A stretch of 64,000 bases of DNA from Spartinivicinus ruber (GTDB taxonomy: Bacteria > Pseudomonadota > Gammaproteobacteria > Pseudomonadales > Zooshikellaceae): assembly GCF_011009015.1 (NCBI RefSeq), contig NZ_CP048878.1:6047001-6111000 (forward strand), read 5' to 3'. Both the position numbers and the translations under genes were made by a program. The notes under the pieces are model-generated. The model saw only the letters and a list, made by a program, of their open reading frames with translations. It did not search any database and had not been told where the DNA came from. Below are positions 51,101-58,259 of the stretch, piece by piece (within the stretch, counting starts at the first letter, position 1; each line of letters begins with the position of its first letter).

Positions 51101-52956
51101 TCAATAAAGACCTCGACTGTGCTATTTGGGTTATCAGAAGTACCTGAAATCACCAAGGTTTGATCATTAGTAATAAAGTCAGTTGGATTGCCTGAGTCAT
51201 CAGTAATCCCTGTAATGGCAATAGCTGGTGGCGTAACATCAATGGTAACAGGCTGGGTTGTGGTAGCTTGGTTACCAGCGGGATCGGTACTAGTAGCCGT
51301 AATTGTATGTGGCCCTTCGGGTAATTGAGTAGCCGTATGATCAATACTCCAGTTACCATTTGGATCAACCTGAACAGTCCCAATTGGTGTACCATCAATT
51401 TGTACTTCAACGGTGCTGTTCGGCTCTGAAGTACCCGAAATGACCAGGGTTTGGTCTGTGGTTATGTAATCGGTTGGGTTTCCGGTGTCATCTGTTATTT
51501 GAGTAATATCAACCGTGGGTGCAGTGGTATCGATAGTAATTGGAAACTCTGTCGATGTACCTGTGTTACCAGATGAATCCGTGACTGTGGCCGTTATTGT
51601 ATGGGGCCCTTCAGGCAAAGTTGTAGCCGTATGATCAATGGTCCAGTTACCGTTTGGATCACTAGGCACAGTGCCAATAGAAGTGCCGTCAACAAACACT
51701 TCAACGGTGCTATTAGGCTCAGCAGTACCACTAATTTCAAGGGTTTGGTCTGAGGTAATATGGTCAGTTGGGTTACCAGTGTCATCGGTAATAGCGGTTA
51801 CCTCAACACTAGGCTGTAAAGTAATATTGGTGGTAGCTGTTGCAGTATTGTTATGAGGGTCTGTACCAACCGCCTGAACAGTGATGTTACCAGACTTCAA
51901 AGGCGTTAAATCAACCTCATTACCCGTTAGCGACCATTTGCCATTAGGGTCTGTGGTAACTAGCTTGCTAACAACCTCACCATTTGTTTCATCAATAAAA
52001 CTAACAACCACCTTTGTATTAGGCTCAGAAGTACCGGAAACTAATACATCGGTCTGTTCAGCTGCATCAACAATATTATCCACCTCAATGGGGCCATCGA
52101 TGGTTATAAAAGTTGAAGTGTCAATAATGTTGATAGGTGCTTGAGTTGGGGGTGAGGTATTGCCGTTTTCATCGGTGGTTGTCCCTGTTGCAGTAATCAC
52201 TCTACCAGTAGGAAGAGGATCTGTAGGGGTTACTTTCCAGAAACCATCAGGTCCGGCTTTTGTAGTTAATATTTGATTGCCTACCAGTAAAGTTACGTTA
52301 CTATTTGGTGTGGCTGTTCCTGTAATATCAGGTGTTGCGTCATCGGTTGGCCCAACCGGATTAATAACCAGGAATGGTACAGATGGACCGAGGTTTGCCG
52401 CAGCTATTTCTGCTGAAACACCAGCTGCAACATCACCCACTTCACGTTCAATTGCTGCGCCTGTTAATCCTGCAGGCCCGGTTGTATCAAAACCAGCATC
52501 AGCAATAGTTTCGTGAGCATCACGAGCGACTATCATGCCCCCTTCAGAGCCTTCACTATGATCAATAGTGGCTGCTGCTCGTTGGCCTGATGTACCAGCT
52601 GCGGTAGCATCAGCTACTTGAGTGGGGTCTGCCCCTGCCTGTAATGCTTGTTGAATAGCGGAAACATCTGTAGCAGCCTCTTCTGCATCTGCTACTTCAT
52701 GCTTTTCAGGAATGACATCTTCATCTAATACGGTTGAATCTTCAGGTCCCATATCCATAGAGGAACCATCATTAAACTCAACCAATATTACCCCTGATTT
52801 ATTAACTATTTTTTCGAATGGATAAACAGGGTCACCCACATTTAAATCACGAGTTGCTCCTGTTGACGATACAGCTACCGCTTCGCCAGTTAGTTTTTTA
52901 ACAAATCCGATTGGGTCTGGTGTAATATTTGTCAAATTATCCATTTCATTTGCCAT
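45112..52956 (-). CDS. Giant RTX adhesin (2614 aa) with retention module, ten Ig-like repeats and PA14-like domain
   Basis: The retention module (PDPIGFVKKLTGEAVAVS, PVYPFEKIV, EFNDGSSMDMGP) is followed by TAAG at 118-121, the LapG-type cleavage motif. Ten tandem Ig-like repeats of about 98 residues (near 380-1360; repeated core ITDDSGNPTDFITNDQTLV) form a stalk. Cadherin-like domains follow, then a PA14-like domain (about 1690-1860; GLLGEYYG) and a DUF642-like galactose-binding domain (about 2130-2310; FESSFEDPSVVIP). RTX repeats (GGTGDDILVGGFGHDTL) near 2450-2490 and a C-terminal LVIDQ complete a type I secreted protein. Calcium would fold it outside. Expected role: surface attachment and biofilm. 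Confidence 0.93.
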   Translation of the reverse strand: MANEMDNLTNITPDPIGFVKKLTGEAVAVSSTGATRDLNVGDPVYPFEKIVNKSGVILVEFNDGSSMDMGPEDSTVLDEDVIPEKHEVADAEEAATDVSAIQQALQAGADPTQVADATAAGTSGQRAAATIDHSEGSEGGMIVARDAHETIADAGFDTTGPAGLTGAAIEREVGDVAAGVSAEIAAANLGPSVPFLVINPVGPTDDATPDITGTATPNSNVTLLVGNQILTTKAGPDGFWKVTPTDPLPTGRVITATGTTTDENGNTSPPTQAPINIIDTSTFITIDGPIEVDNIVDAAEQTDVLVSGTSEPNTKVVVSFIDETNGEVVSKLVTTDPNGKWSLTGNEVDLTPLKSGNITVQAVGTDPHNNTATATTNITLQPSVEVTAITDDTGNPTDHITSDQTLEISGTAEPNSTVEVFVDGTSIGTVPSDPNGNWTIDHTATTLPEGPHTITATVTDSSGNTGTSTEFPITIDTTAPTVDITQITDDTGNPTDYITTDQTLVISGTSEPNSTVEVQIDGTPIGTVQVDPNGNWSIDHTATQLPEGPHTITATSTDPAGNQATTTQPVTIDVTPPAIAITGITDDSGNPTDFITNDQTLVISGTSDNPNSTVEVFIDGTSIGTVPTDASGNWNIDHTPTTLPEGPHNITASTTDTAGNTATTAQPLTIDITPPAVTVTAITDDSGTPADFITNDQNLVISGTTDDPANTVEVFIDGVSIGNAVVDPNGNWSIDHTATTLPEGPHNITATSTDPAGNTADANQPLTIDVTAPVIAITAITDDTGNPTDFVTTDQTLVISGTSNNPNSTVEVFIDGTSIGTVPTDASGAWSIDHTATTLPEGAYNISATTVDVAGNPATANQALTIDLTPPAVSITAITDDSGTPADFITNDQNLVISGTTDNPANTVEVFIDGVSIGNAVVDPNGNWSIDHTATTLPEGPHNITATSTDPSGQQVTTDQPLTIDVTAPVIDITSITDDSGNPTDFITNDQTLVISGTSNNPNSTVEVFIDGTSIGTVPTDASGNWNIDHTATTLPEGPHNITATTVDTAGNVANTAQPLTIDVTAPAIDITGITDDSGNPTDFITNDQTLVISGTSDNPNSTVEVFIDGTSIGTVPTDASGNWNIDHTPTTLPEGPHNITATTVDTAGNVANTAQPLTIDVTAPVIDITGITDDSGNPTDFITNDQTLVISGTSNNPNSPVEVFIDGASIGTVTTDASGNWSIDHTPTTLPEGPHNITATTVDTAGNVANTVQPLTIDVTAPTIDITGITDDSGNPTDFITNDQTLVISGTSDNPNSTVEVFIDGTSIGTVPTDGTGAWSIDHTPTTLPEGTHNITATTVDTAGNVANTAQPLTIDISAPTITSPDNFSIGENSPAGTVVGSVASSDVTNVTYSFQGGSLTSPDGYFAIDPNSGQISLTQAGADTAGTSGLLDFESGIHTDTLDVVVSDSAGNQSSQQLTINILDVNEPPTITTNTLDIDQGETVTLQPTNLAATDPETNNPDLVFTVSNVQNGQFQLVSNGSVVTSFTQAQVTNGEIQFVHNGTDNPPSYTVTVTDEGGLTDASNVGVNFTNVNEAPIVGDVELSQVLEDNVLVINQSDLLANSSDPDGDALSVTSLSVDPQYGSLVDNGNGTWNFTPTEHYSGDDVPFSFTVSDGSLTTNGTATLDIIPDADIPNLNIGDPAMGPGNGLLGEYYGVSATVGAYNLSNVSDTIANNNPDATFVSTTVNYTGGTDSLGTGNSLQQFLKQDAASLSADPGDTSHAVINLKGFIYLEAGTYDLSALHDDGIAIDIGGERVLYEDSFTDVRATSNFTIANSGVYSFNLEYYDQGSLHNLDLLLGIQGQALQPLSQAFTYQTLEAAENAVDDGGLVYVNNPSGMDYYTVTGNTGYEDTFIDLVDLNAALVDVDGSESLVMTLENIPEGSVLTDGSKTFTATAGNTAADISVGWNLGNLSIKPPANFNGTFDLNFKATSIEQLNNDQAANSQTITVTVLPEADVPTANDFTIDLNESTAPGGLTTYTFSPADFTDATKGNYFDEQGDALSSITITSLPTNGTLIFNGTPVIAGQVINTSDINQLSFQADGNASGDNFANFNYQVSDGSDNSNAHTITFDIAAQADTPAINMTQEQVTTIFESSFEDPSVVIPAGSRGTFLDTVDGWSTDSNSKIEFWRTDSADLQYKAHSGSSFIELNADPTDALPDALNIFRDINTESGAEYELSFYYSPRPGFDETATKIEVLWGGKLIDTIARDGGDIQTAVNTWEKFTYTLAGDGTAQQLEFRIAGIPQVQGRGAYLDDLKIVETKGGSQAIGYENSTIKIPGVDVSTVDPSEQKTVHLDGMPTGTQLSDGVNSATYSGGQLDVTSWDLQNLSLTPPSDYDGIFSLNITATATEPSTGSTSQTASSINVNVLPGLEPAGDFTYQEGDDAVQNITLGEGTDIYAAKGGNDVVAGGGGDDTILGQAGNDFLSGGTGDDILVGGFGHDTLTGGDGADQFVWQRYDSGQLDTFDAGIPVPAADPSNPQVDHVTDFEAHKDILNVKDLLQGDNPQNIDNFLTLNFSGGSTTIDVSPKGDGQVYQKIVLDNVDLSTQYGGGTSHDIIQNMIQEGTLVIDQ
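48880..51820 (-). repeat. Ten tandem repeats of about 294 bp within the giant adhesin gene
   Basis: Ten successive units encode one Ig-like domain each. The DNA of units is highly similar (for example, the CCTTCTGGCAAGGTCGTTG-type phrase recurs throughout), showing recent duplication or gene conversion. Units 4 and 6 share a variant (TPADFITNDQN) and alternate with another type. Length variation between strains is expected by recombination. Confidence 0.9.
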
Positions 52957-53019
52957 CAGTCGTCTCCGCTACTACAGGATAAAAAAACCTGTGTAATTTT
53001 TAGGCTAATAACAAATATG

Positions 53020-53048
53020 TCACAATGGTACATAGGTACTAATCACAC
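53020..53048 (-). promoter_or_regulatory. Shared 29 bp adhesin promoter element (copy 2)
   Basis: Plus-strand TCACAATGGTAC, four bases, then GTACTAATCACAC, 63 bp before the giant adhesin start codon. The -10-like hexamer on the coding strand is TACCAT. Confidence 0.7.
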
Positions 53049-53107
53049 AAATTTACCGACATACCGCAACATTTTTTAACCAAACGCGAAACAAGTAATA
53101 ATATTTA

Positions 53108-53150
53108 AATAAAAAAGAAATAAGCACCATTTTTTTGGTTATGGTGCTTA
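53108..53150 (-). terminator. Terminator of the LamG adhesin gene
   Basis: TAAGCACCAT pairs with ATGGTGCTTA (53121-53130 and 53141-53150), and the minus strand then reads TTTCTTTTTTATTT. It lies 40 bp beyond the stop codon. Confidence 0.88.
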
Positions 53151-53190
53151 TAAAAAGAAAAGAATAAATATAGGAAATAAAAACTAAAAT

Positions 53191-55890
53191 TTAATCCACA
53201 ATCAGATGGCCATCATCCAATAGATTATCAATTAATTCTGCCGTATCCGTTGTGCCATAATGGTTGGACAAATCGAAGTTTTCTAAAACAATTTGCTGGG
53301 TAATTTCACCATTTCCTGCATGGCTTACATTAATGGTGGTTGAGCCATTTTCAAAATTAAAAGCTAAATATTGATCCAAACTATTAAATTCCTCATCAAT
53401 GAGTAGATCTGCTAAGTTTAGTGTGTCTCCCTGCTGGACATTAAAATCCTTAATAATATCAATAGCAGGTAATTCATCAGTCCCCTCATCTTGCAGAGAC
53501 CATATAAACTGATCGCCTTCTTTCCCCCCCGTTAAGGTATCACTGCCTGCACCACCCGCTATTAAATCAATTGTATCACCGCCTAATACTGTGTCATCAG
53601 TGGCGCCACCTGTTAAATTGCCTGTTAATGTAATATTTAAACTTGCCTGTGCAACAAGTTCACTGTCAGATAATTGATAATCAAAGTTTTCTGATAACTC
53701 TCCGGTATGTAAGGCTTTAACTTCAACATCACTTAATACCCGGTTATAAACCAAGCCGTCATCCACCAAGCCTTTGAAGTAATTAGGACTGGTATCAACC
53801 CGTGCTACTCCATCATTATCGAGAAATACATTTTGATCCCCAGTACGACCAATACTGATATCCCCTGGATGCCGATAAAGTAAATCCCCCTGCACTTGAT
53901 GAAAGCTATCACCATCTAAATAACCTGTTAATTGCTTGTTATCAGGGTCTAGCACAAGTGCTACATGATGCCACTCGTTAGTATCGAGATTGGTAATATC
54001 TGTATTGGCATAACTACCCTGCCAGTTAACACCATCTGTCCTGTTGTAACCACCAACAATTAATTCGCCATTTTCAATATAAATAACTAGACCGCGAACA
54101 TTTCCGCCTTCTTCGTAAATCACTTGGCGGCTGTCCAGATCAGAGCCATCTACTCTAAAGCCAAAGCTTATTGAACGACCTGAAAACCCAGCACCACCAA
54201 TAGGTTTATTACTTTGGTAATTATTTATTTCGTTGGAATTACCAAAGTCGACATAGTCGCCAGCTCCATCCAAGCTTAATGCTTTGCCACTAATAGCATC
54301 ATCAACCAAAGTAGCGTTACCTTTTAATTTCCCTTTATCATTTACAGCATCACCTACTGCAATATCATCGAATTGCTTGCCTTTAAGCTCATCAAATGTC
54401 CAATGAGCAACTAGTCCGTCATTTAAATCTATATTATGTTGTTGATAGCTATAACTGCCATTTTGCTGAATAGTTAAGTCACCATACAAGCCACTAATAA
54501 CATTATTACCTGCCCCTAGTTGCGCACCATTCACTTCATTAACAGTTAAGTGATCACCATCAGGTTCTGTATCATTTATCAATAAATTACCGGTTAAATT
54601 AGCAGAGGTTCCAAGTTTAATAATGCCTGTATCATCTTCTGCAACAGGCACCTCATTGACATTAATAATATTAATATTAATTAATTGGCTGGTTTGATTA
54701 CCTAAATTGTCAGTGGCTATTACTGTTAACTCGGCCAAGTTTGGGCCAGTTTCATAGTTTAATAAATCGGCAGCCGCACCAGCGCTAGTAAGCGTTATCA
54801 AACCTGTTTCACTGTCGATTTCAAATAAGTCAGTTGCAGTCTGAAATTGATAATTAACTGGCCCATTAACATCTATTGCAGTTACCTGCCCTACAATATC
54901 ACCAGCAACACTTTGCTCAAATAGAGCAAAATTAGTGGTATTAATTTCTGGGCCAGAGGCATCAACTGTCATTATCTCAGTAACATCTTCTGACTGATTA
55001 CCACTGGCATCAGTAGCACTCGCTGCTACAGTATGACTACCATCTACTAAAGGTTGTAATGCTACACTCCAGCTACCATCCTCTGCTGCTACCGTAGCTA
55101 ATGTTTGACCTGCCACTGTCACGACAATATTACTACCCGGCTCTGCCGTGCCTGAAATTTCTGGAGCATTATTACTAGTTAAACCAAGTGGATTTAAGCT
55201 GATAGAGGGAGGAGTTGTGTCTACAGGCTCAGTGCCCCCTCCAGCTTCACCATTAGCATCTTCTGGAAACTGCTCATCAGGTATTTCCGTCGGGGTATTT
55301 TCATCAGGAAATTCAAAGGGTGAAGGTTCTGTTAGTACTTCCGGTTCCGAAGGACCAAGTGAAGGCACCTCTGGCTCACCAGCAAATACTATAGAATCTG
55401 CTGGTTCTGATAGATTCAGAACACTGGTGGTAAAGCCACTAGTCGCGATGGTCTCTGAGCCCTCTCGAACAATCGTAGCTATACCACCAGTCCCATCATT
55501 GCCTAAAACCTCTAGAGATGCACCCGCTGCTGGACCTGCCGCTGTTGGGGCTAATACTTGGGTAGGATCTGCTCCTGCAAGCAGAGCTTGTTGTAAAGCA
55601 TCAACATCTGTTGTTTCTATTGCTGATTCTGGTATTTCCTCTGGGTCAAACACATCTTGATCAAGCACTGTTTGATCACTTGGCCCCATATCAAGCCTGG
55701 AACCATCAACAAACTCAACAACGATTACGCCCTTGTGGTTAATCATTTTATCGAACGGGTAAACTGGCTCACCTGAGTATAACTGTCGGTAACCCCCTTT
55801 GGCTGCAATTACAGTAGCCTCAACTACTTGCTTTACATAACCAATGGGCTGGGGGATTGGGTCAACTGAATCACTCTGATGAGAAGCCAT
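53191..55890 (-). CDS. RTX adhesin with retention module and LamG domain
   Basis: 899 residues from the ATG at 55890, which has AAGGAG 7 bp upstream and restores the common promoter spacing; the open frame extends 10 codons further. The retention module (PQPIGYVKQVVEATVIA, PVYPFDKMI, EFVDGSRLDMGP) is followed by TAAG at 116-119, a LapG-type site. Ig-like and cadherin-like domains follow (about 230-420), then a LamG domain (about 497-723; GLVAHWTFDELKG, ALSLDGAGDYVDFG, EWHHVALVLDPD), a likely carbohydrate or matrix binder. RTX repeats (GGATDDTVLGGDTIDLIAGG) near 753-793 and a type I secretion C-terminus ending LIVD follow. Confidence 0.92.
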   Translation of the reverse strand: MASHQSDSVDPIPQPIGYVKQVVEATVIAAKGGYRQLYSGEPVYPFDKMINHKGVIVVEFVDGSRLDMGPSDQTVLDQDVFDPEEIPESAIETTDVDALQQALLAGADPTQVLAPTAAGPAAGASLEVLGNDGTGGIATIVREGSETIATSGFTTSVLNLSEPADSIVFAGEPEVPSLGPSEPEVLTEPSPFEFPDENTPTEIPDEQFPEDANGEAGGGTEPVDTTPPSISLNPLGLTSNNAPEISGTAEPGSNIVVTVAGQTLATVAAEDGSWSVALQPLVDGSHTVAASATDASGNQSEDVTEIMTVDASGPEINTTNFALFEQSVAGDIVGQVTAIDVNGPVNYQFQTATDLFEIDSETGLITLTSAGAAADLLNYETGPNLAELTVIATDNLGNQTSQLININIINVNEVPVAEDDTGIIKLGTSANLTGNLLINDTEPDGDHLTVNEVNGAQLGAGNNVISGLYGDLTIQQNGSYSYQQHNIDLNDGLVAHWTFDELKGKQFDDIAVGDAVNDKGKLKGNATLVDDAISGKALSLDGAGDYVDFGNSNEINNYQSNKPIGGAGFSGRSISFGFRVDGSDLDSRQVIYEEGGNVRGLVIYIENGELIVGGYNRTDGVNWQGSYANTDITNLDTNEWHHVALVLDPDNKQLTGYLDGDSFHQVQGDLLYRHPGDISIGRTGDQNVFLDNDGVARVDTSPNYFKGLVDDGLVYNRVLSDVEVKALHTGELSENFDYQLSDSELVAQASLNITLTGNLTGGATDDTVLGGDTIDLIAGGAGSDTLTGGKEGDQFIWSLQDEGTDELPAIDIIKDFNVQQGDTLNLADLLIDEEFNSLDQYLAFNFENGSTTINVSHAGNGEITQQIVLENFDLSNHYGTTDTAELIDNLLDDGHLIVD

Positions 55891-55954
55891 TTTGTAACTC
55901 CTTACAATATGGGAGAACACTTAGGCTTTAGTTGTAACTAAATTGCAAACTACA

Positions 55955-55983
55955 TCACAATTGTACTTGGGTACTAGTCACAT
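55955..55983 (-). promoter_or_regulatory. Shared 29 bp adhesin promoter element (copy 3)
   Basis: Plus-strand TCACAATTGTAC, four bases, then GTACTAGTCACAT, 64 bp before the ATG at 55890. Its constant distance supports that start over the upstream one. Confidence 0.7.
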
Positions 55984-56065
55984 TATTTACTACATCTATC
56001 TAGTTATAAGTAAGGTATTAATAGTGTTTCTATTTATAAACTATGCTTTTGACTTCTATTAATAT

Positions 56066-56094
56066 AGAAAAGCCAGCAAATACTGGCTTTTTTG
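56066..56094. terminator. Terminator after the short retention-module gene
   Basis: AAAAGCCAG pairs with CTGGCTTTT around a 6-base loop (56068-56091). T runs exist on both strands, so it can work in both directions. Confidence 0.85.
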
Positions 56095-56125
56095 TACTAA
56101 AGTACTTTATAAGGTTATGGGGGAA

Positions 56126-57289
56126 CTATATATCATATTGATTATTATCAACAATTAATTCCTGACTTGATATAACTGTAACCGAAGCTTCATATGACCC
56201 ACTACATACATATTTAGGTGCTGTAGGTTGTTGAGAAAAAACAACTTCAGCCCCATCTTTTTCTACAATTAAGTCTTTTATTGGTAGTGGGTTTTGCTCC
56301 ACAACAGATAACGTTTGTTGACCCACAGAATATTTCACCGTTAGCTCATCACGCTTATTCCCATCAGTGATTGTCACCAGCAATTTAATACTAAGAGTAT
56401 CAGTAGAAAAGTCAGGTGCAGCCGTAAATTTCCAGCTATTTTTTTCTTTTATATAAGTAAGTTCACCCACTTCATTACATTTCAAATCAACATCTTCAAC
56501 AAAAAATTTCTTTAAACTACCTTTATATAGGTCAATCAGCTCTTGCTCAGTAATAACTTTACTACCAGTTTTTGATAATTCACTATGCTTAACAAAGCGT
56601 TTGCTTAGCGGCTCTACTGTATCAGATGCTCCCTCAGCCAGTTTCTCATTAGTTTTCTGGGATCTTAATTCAAATTTTTCAGCACCCTTTGTTGAAACAA
56701 CCTCAGTTAGTAAAGGATATTCAACTGGAGCCTCAGGTTGGTTATTTACCAGCTGATTGACATTATTAAATAGTACTAAATCCTCAGTTAAAATATCTTG
56801 CACAATCAGCGGTTGCTGCTTTTGCTCAAATGGCGTTTTTTCTTCAGGGATTGAATCTACCAGTTCTGTTTCTACAGTTATTTCAGCAAAATCCCTTTCA
56901 ATAGTGGTGTAAATCGTCGAGCCTTGATCAGGCTTACTATTTTCAGCTACATCTGCATTGGTTAGTTCACTTCTAGCATTCTGCAAAGTATCAAGGTCAG
57001 TGCTAGCTTCTTTTACCAATTGCTCTAAACTCTCATTGGCAAAAACGTCTTCTGTCAGAGTAACTTGGTCTTGTCTACCTAAAACCACCTGACTACCATC
57101 GATGAACTCAAGAACCGTTTCAGTCCCTTGACCTAACACCTTATCATTACGAAATACCAAACCACCTGCTTCAACGAAACGCTGTAAACCTGTTTCAGAA
57201 ATAATGACTACTTTGCCATTTGCTGACTTAACTTTCCCAATAAAAACCTGTTGCTGGGGAGAAGGAATTTCTGAACTCTGGTTTATCAT
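56126..57289 (-). CDS. Short retention-module protein lacking cleavage motif and RTX tail
   Basis: 387 residues. The start matches the adhesin retention modules (QVFIGKVKSANGKVVIIS, GGLVFRNDKV, VLEFIDGSQVVLGRQDQVTL), and the helix that follows (ESLEQLVKEASTDLDTLQNA) is aligned with theirs. Where the others have xAAG there is NADVAENS, so no LapG-type site. One cadherin-like domain lies in the C-terminal part (VDLKCNEVGELTYIKEK, WKFTAAPDFSTD). There are no GGxGxD repeats, and the end (VDNNQYDI) is unlike the LVIDQ type. It shares the promoter element of the adhesins. It could be an uncleavable, pore-occupying protein or a decaying relative. Confidence 0.75.
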   Translation of the reverse strand: MINQSSEIPSPQQQVFIGKVKSANGKVVIISETGLQRFVEAGGLVFRNDKVLGQGTETVLEFIDGSQVVLGRQDQVTLTEDVFANESLEQLVKEASTDLDTLQNARSELTNADVAENSKPDQGSTIYTTIERDFAEITVETELVDSIPEEKTPFEQKQQPLIVQDILTEDLVLFNNVNQLVNNQPEAPVEYPLLTEVVSTKGAEKFELRSQKTNEKLAEGASDTVEPLSKRFVKHSELSKTGSKVITEQELIDLYKGSLKKFFVEDVDLKCNEVGELTYIKEKNSWKFTAAPDFSTDTLSIKLLVTITDGNKRDELTVKYSVGQQTLSVVEQNPLPIKDLIVEKDGAEVVFSQQPTAPKYVCSGSYEASVTVISSQELIVDNNQYDI

Positions 57290-57352
57290 TGCCGCCTCTA
57301 TGTTAACTGTTTGGTCAAAAAAAGGCGCAAATTTAAGGAAACTGAAGATATA

Positions 57353-57381
57353 TCACAATTGTACCGTGGTACTAATCACGC
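57353..57381 (-). promoter_or_regulatory. Shared 29 bp adhesin promoter element (copy 4)
   Basis: Plus-strand TCACAATTGTAC, four bases, then GTACTAATCACGC, 63 bp before the start codon of the short retention-module gene. The coding-strand -10-like hexamer is TACAAT. Confidence 0.7.
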
Positions 57382-57653
57382 ATTCAGCCACTAGAAAAAC
57401 TTTAATTCTTATTCTGAATAACTAATATAGTTTTAATTACATATAGTTAAAAGTTTAAATAATAAATGGAAATCTACTTACAACTCAGTCAATACTATAA
57501 GCAGATCCTTCCTGAATTTTTAAAATAATTGCTACAGGTTAATCTTATAAAGTGAAACTACAGTTTAAATAAAAATTTAAAGATAAGCTGATACATACGA
57601 CAAATAACCTGTCAAATGATAAAGTCAAAGTAAAAACTAACTGAGGATTTATA

Positions 57654-57920
57654 ATGGCACCGAAACGGCTTAAGCCCCATGTAGATCAAATTCAAAATAT
57701 TATCCAGGCAATGGATGCAGCAGACGAATGCACCACTGGTGAACTAAAAGCCATTGCAGAAGAACTTAACCTGGCCATAGCCAACCCTAACCAAGGCACC
57801 CCTGTGGATACTATCATTGACCAGTTAGAACAGGAATTAATCAAATTTTCAGATAAACACCCTGCATTAGCCGAAGCTATACAACAGTTATTGGACGGTT
57901 TGAAAAATATTGGCGTGTAA
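57654..57920 (+). CDS. DUF4404-family small protein
   Basis: 88 residues, helical and acidic. The C-terminal signature ELIKFSDKHPALAEAIQQLL and LKNIGV matches the DUF4404 pattern (F..HP.L..... I...L..MGI). No export signal. Function is unknown in the family. It is divergent from the adhesin array, with 364 bp between. Confidence 0.72.
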   Translation: MAPKRLKPHVDQIQNIIQAMDAADECTTGELKAIAEELNLAIANPNQGTPVDTIIDQLEQELIKFSDKHPALAEAIQQLLDGLKNIGV

Positions 57921-58259
57921 TAATTGATATTATATAAGCGCCAAAATTATGCAACATTTTTATAACTTTACAACATGTGCAGTATCACCTATATCCATAA
58001 AGACTGTTACTCTTCGCGAATAATTTTTAGGCTTTGTTATCTTCGCTCTTGACCGCCAGGGATTGGTGGAAATGCAGTTAATACAGGAGCAATTAACTGT
58101 CACCCCAGTCATTTATTGAATATAAACTCCTGGGGCTTCATTGCTCGATGCCTTGCCTAAAAAACCTTCGCTGTGAGTATATACTTGTAGATATCCACAC
58201 CTAAAATGAGTTGTACTGGTTATATATAACTATAGAGCTTATAAGACGGACTGTTACTA
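57921..58259. repeat. REP-like intergenic element with consecutive hairpins
   Basis: This gap is less AT-rich than its neighbours and full of inverted repeats. Near 58050-58100, CCGCC-AGGGATT-GGTGG is followed by CAGTTAAT-ACAGGAGCA-ATTAACTG. Next, CCCCAG near 58102 pairs with CTGGGG near 58132. The CGCCAGGGA...GGAAATGC...ACAGGAGCA phrase looks like a dispersed intergenic repeat. No open frame. Confidence 0.5.

Noticed and set aside
48880-51820. Regular repeats resembling a CRISPR array
   Set aside because: Units are about 294 bp, in one continuous reading frame encoding Ig-like domains; no short repeat-spacer pattern and no cas genes.
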